Source: Dromaius novaehollandiae
Taxonomy: Eukaryota > Chordata > Aves > Casuariiformes > Dromaiidae
Assembly: GCF_036370855.1 (NCBI RefSeq)
Contig: NC_088117.1
Location: forward strand, 7,316,001 to 7,380,000
Reading direction: 5' to 3'
DNA length: 64,000 nt
Made by a program: the position numbers and the translations under genes. Below the pieces are notes generated by a model. The model did not search any database and was not told the origin of the DNA. It worked only from the letters and a program-made list of their open reading frames with translations. The first letter of the stretch is position 1, and each line of letters opens with the position of its first letter. This document shows positions 46,540 through 64,000 of the stretch, piece by piece.

Positions 46540-47830
46540 TTAGTTCCTTAAAAAGTAGATTTATAAAAAAAGACGATTATTTTTTTATTTCTATTTGAAA
46601 AAACTCTCCTAAATATGACACCTCTCTCTTTCTCTCTCAAGATCTGTAGCCTTTAACTGACTTCTAATGTGGAGAGTCTTGTCATTATATCCCAGTACTG
46701 AAGCTGCCAAAGTGCAGTTAACATAAACTGTAGTGCAGGGTGATGAATGCATTTCTGTCTCTTGCTGAAAGCGTTTACTGGTAATGTGGTACCTGAGGTG
46801 GTACAGCCTTCTCTGTGCTAAGAGTTTGTGGATACTGCTCTTGGAGCATGAAATCCAGCCTGTGCAGAAGACCAGCACCAAGCTTATGTACAGTTTAAAT
46901 CCCACCTACATCCCCTGAGGGTATAAATGGGATTAAAATAGTGCATATGCCTCAGGTTTGGTCTGTGTGCAGTGATAAAATTTCCCTTTAAACTTAACAG
47001 AGGTGCTGAAAAATTCTTATCTTTGGGTCCTAGATACTGTCCTGGCATATGCATTGGAAGCAATGTATTAGCTGTCCCAGCGTAGGTAACACACAAGGAC
47101 CTGTAGGAATTTCATTCAGGTGGGTTTACAGGTCAAACTCCATCTCTGTCTCATGCGTAGTTGGTCATCTCTGTAATACCTTAATCCATCAAGGTGAACC
47201 TGGACACAGAACTTCCGCCAAGCAGTAACTCCCAGCAGCCTGTATTCAGGAGTTTTATTCAGTGAGAATATTACTTTGTTGGGGGAGGATATTTGTTTTG
47301 TACTGTTTAGGAGCTGGAAGCAAGTTCAGCAGTTCTTAGTCTGCTAGTTGACTGGCTTGCATTCTGAGAAATGGGTCTGGGATTCACCTCACCTATTTTC
47401 ATACCATTATATTGGAAAACAGTGTTTGCAGCCACTTCTCTCTTTGAGGTGTTCAAGCTATTGGGCTTGATCCTAAATGAGAAAGCTTAATTTCATAGGG
47501 TGGTAAATGTGCTTGTTATAGACTTGCAGTGACTTTGTAAACTTCAAAACAAGATGACTTTAGATGATGAGCTCCACTTGTATGTGCATGGAAACGGACT
47601 TCAAAAAAAAAAAAAAGGAAGAAGAAAACATAACTCTTTTCTCCCCAAACCTTGCAAAGTGTGTGACATGGGCTTGTTACCTGCCAAATGTTGCTTTTGA
47701 AATGGAAATTTTTTAGAGCTGGTATCTGCTTGCTTTTAAATCTTGAGGGCTGAGGAGGTGGTGAGCAAAGACTGATGAGGGATTGAATTTGCACAAATTA
47801 TAAACATTATATAGCCTTTTATGGTGGAAT
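46540..47830. other. NAIF1: NAIF1 3' flank, possibly long 3' UTR
   Basis: AT-rich, unique-looking sequence with short homopolymers (A12 at 47603) and no recognised exon. It may be transcribed as an extended NAIF1 3' UTR. Confidence 0.4.
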
Positions 47831-47832
47831 AC

Positions 47833-48075
47833 TGATGGGGGACCCCCTGATGACCTGGCTATCGCCGCCTGTCTCTGGCCTGTACCAATCTCCTCTCCTC
47901 TGCAAGTCTCGACTTCTGATGGAGGAATAAAGAACAACGCGGTTGACCCATGGAAGGCTCCTGACCCTCTCCCACGGACATCTCCGTGCTGAGTCAGGGC
48001 AGCATCAGCTGTGTCTTCCCACCTTGTCTGGCATCTAAGCGCATGAGTAAAGCTTGCCTGACTCTTTCTCAGACT
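47833..48075 (+). mobile_element. Candidate solo LTR or LTR-like fragment
   Basis: A GC-richer block of about 240 bases in AT-rich flanks has a centrally placed AATAAA (47926) and a small hairpin (CACGGA/TCCGTG). It begins TGATGGGG and its edge lies near TCTCA. This layout resembles the U3-R-U5 order of a fossil solo LTR. The family is not assigned, and no internal retroviral sequence or clear target duplication is seen. Confidence 0.25.
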
Positions 48076-48079
48076 TTGT

Positions 48080-51000
48080 GGAATCAAATCAATTGCTCAA
48101 TTGAAATTTATTTTTAAAGCTGAAAACTATGTCATATGTTTTGTTTTACCTCATTTGTGTAATGAACTCTCCTTTACAAATATGAATTTTAATTAAAAAA
48201 TACATTTTTGGTAAACAGGCTGTTTCAGTTCCTCAGCTTGCTCCAGGGGAAGCTTCATGAAAACTTCATGAAAACAAGTTTGCAACACGGAGTATTCAGT
48301 CAGTAAAGGCAAAGAAAGCTGCAAACAGCCACGTGTCGTGGTAATTTTTTCTCTTGTTCATGAGCTTTTCAGCCTTTTATTTACATAATTATGGTCTTTT
48401 TCTTAAATAACAGCTTTTACAGCCTCACCTTGTGGCACTTGTGTATGATAGATTACCAAAGTATACTAATCTTCCAACTGCTCTGGATATGCTACAATGG
48501 CCTAAAATGATGGATGAAGTACTGGCCTTTGGATTTAAATTGCAGCGTTAATTTTTTTCAGTGACTAAGCACTTAAGCTGTTTTATTGTTTCATACAAGT
48601 AAATGTGTTGCCCTTGGAACCACCCATTTTCTTGTCTTTTCTGGATAAATATAGAGCTTAGTCAAGCCAGTAGCATTCAGGTATAAATTCCGTGTATGCA
48701 TTTTTGTCTCATTAAAAAGATGTAGCAACATTTTAAATATAGGGCGAGCACCATGATTAGGGGCTTGGTCATTGCTCATGACAAGGTCATCAAACTTCGG
48801 AAGGAAGGAGGAAAATGTGGCCCTCCAAAGTCAAAACCAGCTGGTAAGAGGGAACAGGGCACTTAACAGTGCTACTTATACATGCAGGGTTTTTAACTAA
48901 ATATAGACCTTGTGCCCAAGCAGGATGAAAACTGAGAAATGAAATCTCACAGGTGTTAATCCGTGCTCCTTTATTGCTCTTTTTCTACCTAGAGCTCTGT
49001 ATTCAGCCCCCCGAGTGAATACAACCGCCCAGGACAGCACAGCACGGGGATGTTGTATGGCTGGGTGCGCTGGAGGGGAGAGAGAGGAGCAGGGCAGCAG
49101 CAGCATTTCTCCAGCTGCTGGAGAAATGAAATAGTCTGTTTGGTGGAGGACACCAGTGACTCAGGAGATAAACTTGCAGCAATCGTCAGAGGCAGCAGCC
49201 TAAGTGCTTGCAGCACCACTAGCCAGCTCAGGAGCAAAAATCCGGTTTTAAAGCTGAGCTAGGGAGTGACACATGCAGCTCAGTCGTAGCTTTCCAGGAG
49301 ATGGCACTGCGCAACGGGGCAAGGCGCAGGCACCCTGGGCAGCAGTCTTCAATAAAGGCTCTTGGAAGGCACTGTGAAGCCCTGGCAGGGTGGTCCCAGA
49401 GAGGACCTTTTTCATCCAGGCCTTTTGTGACCATACTTGTTCCCCCCACTGTTGAATCCTTTCAGGGCTGAAAATACAAAATCGTAAAATATATAAATCA
49501 TATTTATATGTCCGTATCCCATGTGTATGGCGGACTTTGATAGCTACATGGCAGTTCTGGGAGCTGATCCCTGCAAAGGGACAGAACGACCTCCCCCTGC
49601 ATATTCACCTAAATTACTTTTATCTCCTCCAACATATTTTTAAGTTTGTCAAGCCGGTTTTGGCAAAGAATTCTTCCAATGTTTTTCTGTTGATATCTGA
49701 GAGGTTATTTCCAGCAAAAGTGTGGTCTGTTGTGCTTAAATATGAAAATCTAAGCATTTAAATTTAAGATGCCCTGTTTTTCTTGAAAGCATCTGACAGG
49801 AAGCTTCACATGAGCGACCAGCACAGCTTCCAGACTGCACGTTATGGAGGAGGAATGGAGTCCAAGTCACCCGCAAACTGGGCTCATCAGCCCTAGGGCT
49901 CCAGTGCTGCAAGGTGATTATCCGAAGGCACCTCATCACGGGTGCCAGGCCCAGTAAGGACCGCTTCTGCTGGCTGTACCGCCTGGGATCCCAAACTAGG
50001 GGTGACAGCATCATTTTGGGGGGCTGCAGCCAGAAAAATGGAACCCACTGGAGAGCGCTGTGCTACCACTGCCAATGTGTCTCAGCCCTGCAGAGCGCTG
50101 AAGGTGACACCCGGGCTATAGACACAGGACAATGTTTAATAAACATGACAGGCTTCAAGGCAAAGCGGGTTCAAGTCTGAAGATTTCGGAAGGGGCAAAC
50201 CAGCTGCCATGCTGCTGACAGTGCCTCCCAGAAACAAAGGATGAGCCCTGCTGCACCTTCCCGAGAAACACTGGGAAGACCTGGAAATCAATAAACAAAA
50301 AAAGCCAGACAGCAGGATTTTCAGGTCTGGCTGCATGCTTGGAGAAAGGAATCCACCGACTCCAGATGCTTGCGCTCCCTTTTCTCTGCAGGTAACAGGA
50401 TCCCCAGTCCCCGCAAGTGAGAAACCCACCATGCAGGTGTTTTCTTTGCATGCCCAACAGGAAACCCAGCCTGGCAGAGAAAGTGAAACAGTCCCTGGCC
50501 TTTATTATGACAAGTTCAGTTAAATATGGAACTAATAAAAAATAGAAACAGATCAAAGTGGAGCTTGCAGCCTATTATTAAATTAAGCTGAGAATATACA
50601 AGCTTAGAGTAACCCCATATCATAGGATAATCCTGTCTAATGGAGATGGATACACATCTCTCTCTGCACACTTTCTAACAGCCTGTGCAAGACAGACAGG
50701 GCTCACATCACCGCGGTGCCCTGCCCGGCTTCGGGGGCTCTCCTGCCCGGGGCTCCCCCGGAGCTCGTGAAAAAGTACCTGCTGCGGATGCCTGACCACA
50801 GCTCCCAGCACAGTTTCATAGAGCAGGTGCACTGCAGGTGTCTGGCCACCGGCAGTGCAAAGAATATATTTATAGCATAAAGCATTTGTGATAATCTTTT
50901 CCTTTTTCTTTTTTTTTTTTTTGGATGACAAGACCAAAAGCTCATTAAGGCCATTGTAACAGAGGTTATTACATATGTAATAGAGGAGATCCATTATGGT

Positions 51001-53080
51001 GTTTACACCATTGCAGCAACTGTGTATAATTCAGTTTTCAAATTTTCCTCATCTGGCTGCTCGGATAAATGTATTCGTCCGATGATATTTTCCAGAGGAA
51101 GAAACTGATGATGTAGTTTATACGGCTTGATGATTTGCTCATGTATCTGGGATTCCTCTGGGCTTAGAGATAGAATTAGATGGCTCACCAAATGCTTTAC
51201 AGAATCTATCTCAATTCACTCCACTTCACTGAGTTTTGTCCCTTTTGAATTGATTTTGCCTCATTTCTCCCTTGCTTATTTATCTCAGAGCATAGGAGGC
51301 TAGAAAAGCCATCTCTGTCCCTGATCAGCACAGATCCCAGCCCCTCGCTGGTGAGACACAGCTCTTCCGTGACAGCAGAGGTAAGGCCCAGCCTGAGGCA
51401 CAGCCCAAGCTGATAAATCAGCCAGGGCTGATAAGATACTGCCCCGTGCCAGTAAAAGTTGAGGAAGTAGTCGCAGCACTGGGGAGAGGCATCAGAAAAG
51501 GCTTAGGTCAAGGAACGCGTGGGCGAGGACACGCCTGAGGTTCATGGAGCAGAGGTGAGGCGGTGGGCACAGGGAGCCAAGGTAGTAGAAGAGCAGTCAC
51601 CGTCATGGGAAGATCTGCGCCTGGGTTAAGCAGAATTAACATATATCAGAGTGCCCTGCTCGCACGCGTGGCCCCTTAGTGAATGGTTTGGACTGGATCG
51701 GACAATAATACAGAGCCAGCAGAGTGGTGGATGGACAGAGCTACACTGCTCTCCAATATGAAAGAAAACGGGGACCACTATTCCTGCGCTGCGAGATTTG
51801 GAGGAATTAGAGACTCCCAGGCGCTATCAGCATCCAGTCTACTTCCCATGTTTCCTCTGCGTTACCTCCGTGGGGCTCAGACTAACTCAATCCAACATCT
51901 CTCCCAGCAGGGCACATCAGAGGCATTTGGCAAAGTACTGTCCCTTTAAAAATACTAATTTGTCCAGAAACAATTATGCAGTACAAACATAGAAAAATCA
52001 ACAGGGTGAATTTCTAACTAATAAAGATTTAATCTCAAAGTCATGAGACTGCCTTTGTTAGGAAAATATACATACCCCTGAGAATCCAACTACAGTTGCT
52101 ATATTACACACTGTTCAGCAGCTCACTGGGCATTTTTCCAAATGCGTTTATTTTTAACATCAGTCACATTATTCAACTAATTATAAAAACACTGAGGTTT
52201 TCAAGAGATGCTTTTGATAAAAAACGCACAGTAAATATGCGTGAGAACAGCAGGGATTAAAATCTCTGTAAACTTTAGCATTCAGGCCTGTTGCTATAAA
52301 CAACGAGAGAAGTCCTCCAAGGAGGTTATTTACCAGAGTGAATCACACCAGATAACACAAGGCCTCCTCCCACATCACAAGCAGGGGGATCATGTGTCCT
52401 CCATCGAGCGATGGAAGCCAAAGACCGACATGACTGTCGGGTGCTCAGGGTGGAGAACGAGCAGTGTGAGGGACCTGGCTGGATCCTTTAGGAGCTTCCT
52501 ATGTTCAACCTTCCCAGTGTGACAAATACTAAGCATTTAGCAGACTGAGCTCTTCCCCAGTAAAGCAAGAAACGGAAAGCAAGAAACAGCCCATGTCTAC
52601 CAATGTCCTGTGACCTTGTAAACACTAGGTATCAACTGACAGCATGGCTTCAACCCCTGCTTTTGGAAACAGCCTCTCCAAACCCTGCTGTATGGGAAAA
52701 CTGGCATCTCCCGCAGTGGTTTCAGTGTACCAATATGGAAGAAATGTATCCCCAGCCCTAAGCCTGTGTATCTGATCAACCTAGTGAGCAAGAATCATCA
52801 CAACAGTGTTTGGTCTAATCCAACCTTTGGCTTTTATCCAAGTCAACTTCTCTGTGGTTTCCCATCAGAATTTTCCCTGAAAAGGTTCACACTGTGGTAG
52901 AGTTACTTGGGAGCTCTGATGGTGTCTGCATTGATGCCGAAGATTAAAGGCATGGGATCTGGGCGTCAAAGCTCGGCGAAGGGAGCAGTACTCCCGGGCT
53001 TTCACCCAAGCTCGGCCAGACACGCAGCTCGACCCTGGGAAAAGTCTCTCCCCTCCGAGCCTCAGCTTCTCCTCCGCAAC
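48080..53080. other. Intergenic DNA between NAIF1 and EEIG1
   Basis: No gene recognised. It contains an 11-bp-stem hairpin at 49104-49128, a T-rich run near 50910-50922, and an AT-rich unique block at 50.85-51.2 kb. Open frames are short and without recognisable domains. Confidence 0.65.
49104..49128. repeat. Perfect inverted repeat, 11-bp stem
   Basis: CATTTCTCCAG and CTGGAGAAATG are separated by CTG. Stem perfect, function unknown; too short for a classical miRNA precursor. Confidence 0.8.
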
Positions 53081-53760
53081 AGCCCTGCTTCAGGAAGGCC
53101 CCTAGGTCTCAGCTCGTCCCCGGCCTCCGCGGCGCCGGGAGGCCTCGGCTCCCCTCAGCACCCCCCTCCCCCGCCCCACAGCGGCCGCCCCGGGCCGCGC
53201 TCCCGCCGGCAGCGCCGCAGCCCCCTGCCCCGCTGAGGCGACGCGCGCCCCGCCGCAGCGCCTCCCGCCGCCCGCCCGCCCCCGAGCCGGGGGGCGGGCC
53301 TTCCCCGAACGGACAGCCTCCTCCTCCCATCCCCGCGCGCCCTGCCCCGCCCCCTGACAGAACAGCCAATCAAGGCCCCGCTACCCCGGCCCGCCTCCTT
53401 GCTGATGCCCAATCGGCTGGCGCCGCTCTAGTGCTCCCCTCCCCCCCTCCCTGGGGAGGAAGGCGGTGGAGGGGGGTTACGTAGTGTTGGATCGGTATTC
53501 CCGAAGCGTGGTGGTTGCTTTGCTCTGCCTTGTGGCTGCCTGCGGCGTTGGCGTAGCGGCCGCACTTGGCGTAGCGCTGGCAGAGGTGGCCGTGGCGGGG
53601 AGCAGCGGTGGCCGTGGCGGCCGTGTGAGGCGAGGGCAGGAGGTGCGAGCGGGCCTGGCGGCGGGCAGGGCCGGGCGGCGGGTTGGAGAGGCGGCCGGGA
53701 AGCGGGCTGAGACCTGGCTGCAGGTCAGCTTAGGACTCGGGGGCCAGGAGGTGGGCTGAG
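53080..53760 (+). promoter_or_regulatory. EEIG1: CpG island, likely EEIG1 promoter
   Basis: Strongly CpG-rich DNA with CCAAT boxes near 53366 (CAGCCAATCAAGG) and 53409 (GCCCAATCGG) and GC boxes. The EEIG1 start-codon exon 2.1 kb downstream is not CpG-rich, so I infer that transcription starts here and a non-coding first exon is spliced toward the coding exon. The exact start is unknown. Confidence 0.6.
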
Positions 53761-54495
53761 ACCTGACCGCAGCTCGGTGCACAGGCTGGGAGGTGGGCTG
53801 AGACCTGGCTTCAGCTCAGTGCATGGACCGGGACGTGGGCTGTGGTCTGGCTGCGGCTCGGTGCACAGGCTGGTGGGTGGGCTGAGACCTGACAGCGGCT
53901 CGATGCATGGGCTGGGACGTGGGCTGTGGTCTGGCGGCAGCTCGGTACACGGGCCGGTGGGTGGGCTGAGACCAGGTGGCGGCTCGGCGCATGGTCCATG
54001 AGGCCCAGAGGTGGGCTGAGACCTGGCAGCAGCTCAGTGCATGGTCCATGAGGCCCAGAGGTGGGCTGAGACCTGGCGGCAGCTCGATGCATGGTCAGTG
54101 AGGCCCAGAGGTGAGCTGAGACCTAGCTGCGGTTCAGTGTATGGTTCATGGGGCTGGGAGGTGGGCTTAGACCTAGCTGCAGCTCAGTGTGTGGTCCATG
54201 AGGCCCAGAGGTGGGCCGAGACCTAGTTGCAGTTCAGTGCATGGTTCGTGGGGCTGGGAGGTAGGCTGAGACCTCACCAGATTCAGTACATGCTGCAGGA
54301 GTTGGGCTGAGACCCAGCTGCAGACTAATGCATGCTCTAGGGGTGCCAGGAGACAGGCTGTGACCTCGCCACGGCCGGGCGCATAGTCCCTGGGGTCCAG
54401 AGGCGGGCTGAGACCTGTCCCCATCTTAACGCACGGTCCAGTGGGCTGGAAGGTGGCTGAGACCTAGCTGCAGCTCGGTGCATGGGCACGCGGGG
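53712..54495 (+). repeat. G-rich minisatellite, 17 units of 41-51 bp
   Basis: Tandem units open with ACCTGGCTGCAGCTCGGTGC-like sequence and mostly close with GTGGGCTGAG. Units 2-6 (53761-53970) are 42, 43, 41, 43 and 41 bases and alternate between two endings (GGGCTGAG or GGGCTGTGG), making 84-base dimers. Units 7-12 (53971-54270) are exactly 50 bases each, in two subtypes: TCCATGAGGCCCAGAG or TTCATGGGGCTGGGAG. Units 13-17 are more diverged. The G-rich strand is the EEIG1 sense strand, and the array follows the CpG island directly. Confidence 0.93.
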
Positions 54496-54924
54496 CCCGG
54501 CAGGGCTGCCGGGGGGGCCGGCGCTGTGAAGCGGTTAGCAGTCTGCCCCTGCGCTCCGCCTCCGCTGAGCTCCTGCGAGGCCCCGCGGCCAACCCCTGCG
54601 AGTCTGCTCCGCTGGCTTTAACAGCAAATTAAAAAAAAAGAGCCAGCAGGGAGCAGGAGCTTTGCTTGGGTTAATTTGCAGTCACTAATTCTTAGTACAT
54701 GTGAGGATTGTTTACTGCTCCGTGTTCATAACCTCGTCCTCGTTAGATGCTAATCAGCTTTTGGCCTCGCGGGCTTAGGTGCCGCAGAAACGTATAGCGA
54801 AATGACGAAACGACGGTTGCTAGCCCCAAAACCAAGCTGAAGAGAGCCGCTTGGTGCGGGCCTGGTGCTAGGGGAAGGCAGCGAGCTCAGGGGGCCCTGG
54901 CTATTGGACAGGCAGATGACCTGA

Positions 54925-55020
54925 TTCAGTTGTTACGCTGGGTAATCTGGAGCAGACGGCTTTTTTTTCTCCTCTGTGCTGGTTTCTCCATCTATAAAAC
55001 ATAGGTGCTAACACTTGGAG
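54925..55020 (+). mobile_element. MIR/L2-type remnant
   Basis: TGTGCTGGTTTCTCCATCTA, then TAAAACATAGGTGCTAACAC, match the MIR/L2 core (CTCAGTTTCCTCATCTGTAA, then AATGGGGATAATAA). An upstream stretch (GGTAATCTGGAGCAGACGGC) fits the preceding part weakly. Ancient copy upstream of the EEIG1 coding exon. Confidence 0.6.
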
Positions 55021-55749
55021 CTGGTTAGAAAAACAGAAGAGAAACAGTTTTTGCATATCTCGAGACTGCTTTACTTGCTGTTATTAGACTGCATGTTAAA
55101 CTACTCTTGCTCTGTAAATTGCTTCTGAAGATGATGAGTGAAAATTGGTTTAAAAGACGAGATTTTTATTAACCACTTTGCAAAACAGACACTGCGAGGG
55201 GAGGGACAGCAGTGAGGCTTGCCCGGGGCAAGAAGGAGGAAGAGGGTGTTGGGGCCAGGCTAATTGGGGCCATACCTCTTAAGGCCGGTTTGAGTCTGGA
55301 CTCAATGTTATCCATCCAAACAGGTTTTAGAGGAGGAGGAGCCTAGGAGTGGCTGGGACTAATTTACTCATTTCCCTCCCAAAGGCTGACCCAAGGACCT
55401 GTATGAAGTGGTTGCACGAGAAGAGGAGGTAGAAGCTGGCAGCTTTCTGAATGAGCTGCACACAGAACTAAGGCTTCTCCAGCGACATGAGATGACTTCC
55501 TATGGGAGATGCTTGCTGGAGGAATTCTGGTGAAGACAGAGCGCTGCAGCCTCTAACTGGGACAGCTCCTGCTGGTCTGGAGCTGAGACTTATTTTTCTC
55601 CCTCCTTTTTCCCTTGGAGATGTTGCAGAGATATAATCTGTCCTCTTCCTCCCCACCTGAAGCCTGCCGTGGCAATGATCCCACAGCCAGACCCAACCAC
55701 CAAAGAGAAGAGGATTGTGCGTTTGAAGCTGGGCCGTCATTGTAACTGA

Positions 55750-64000
<8,251 letters not shown>

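Noticed and set aside
48750-48846. Short frame MIRGLVIAHDKVIKLRKEGG continuing to a GTAAGA donor, with fair Kozak context
   Set aside because: About 32 codons, no recognised homology, no promoter or following exon; probably chance.
53811-54424. Two minus-strand frames with repeated QPT/HRAA peptides
   Set aside because: They are the minisatellite read in open frames. Unit lengths such as 41, 43 and 50 are not multiples of three and there is no coding constraint.

Overview
The window is vertebrate nuclear DNA. Its multi-exon genes have GT-AG introns, 18 to 290 bp coding exons, CpG-island promoters and AATAAA signals. Short introns, GC-rich gene-dense stretches, a compact alpha-1-acid-glycoprotein gene and very few interspersed repeats suggest a sauropsid, most likely a bird microchromosome. 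I could not confirm the species. I saw no avian CR1 LINE tail, but there are three or four worn MIR/L2-type remnants.

Layout. (1) 1-7.1 kb, plus strand: the last nine coding exons of COL27A1 (fibrillar collagen XXVII), covering the end of the triple helix, the whole C-propeptide and a ~2 kb 3' UTR. (2) 8.4-10.2 kb, plus: a complete six-exon lipocalin, ORM1-like (alpha-1-acid glycoprotein, 199 aa), with a TATA box and poly(A) signal. (3) 10.2-16.2 kb: intergenic, no gene recognised. (4) 16.2-43.7 kb, minus: SLC25A25 (SCaMC-2, Ca2+-regulated mitochondrial ATP-Mg/Pi carrier), with three alternative coding first exons, nine shared exons and one 36-bp cassette exon. (5) 43.65-44.6 kb: a CpG-island bidirectional promoter with eight CCAAT boxes and a perfect CRE. 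(6) 44.6-46.5 kb, plus: two-exon NAIF1, a domesticated Harbinger-type Myb/SANT protein (324 aa). (7) 46.5-53 kb: 3' UTR and intergenic DNA. (8) 53.1-64 kb, plus: a CpG island, an unusual 17-unit minisatellite, and the first coding exon of EEIG1 (FAM102A), whose first coding intron runs off the window.

SLC25A25-NAIF1-EEIG1 keep the order and orientation I recall from human 9q34.11, and COL27A1-ORM1 keep those of human 9q32. The two blocks meet here between about 10.2 and 16.2 kb, so that gap should hold a rearrangement junction relative to human. The genes form no pathway. The most interesting structures are the SLC25A25 N-terminal exon choice (which adds or removes an EF-hand), its cassette exon between EF-hands 3 and 4, the CCAAT-dense shared promoter, the two-register minisatellite, and a duplicated T11-A10 motif in the COL27A1 3' UTR. 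All exon borders were read by eye from splice signals and reading phase; all join in frame.
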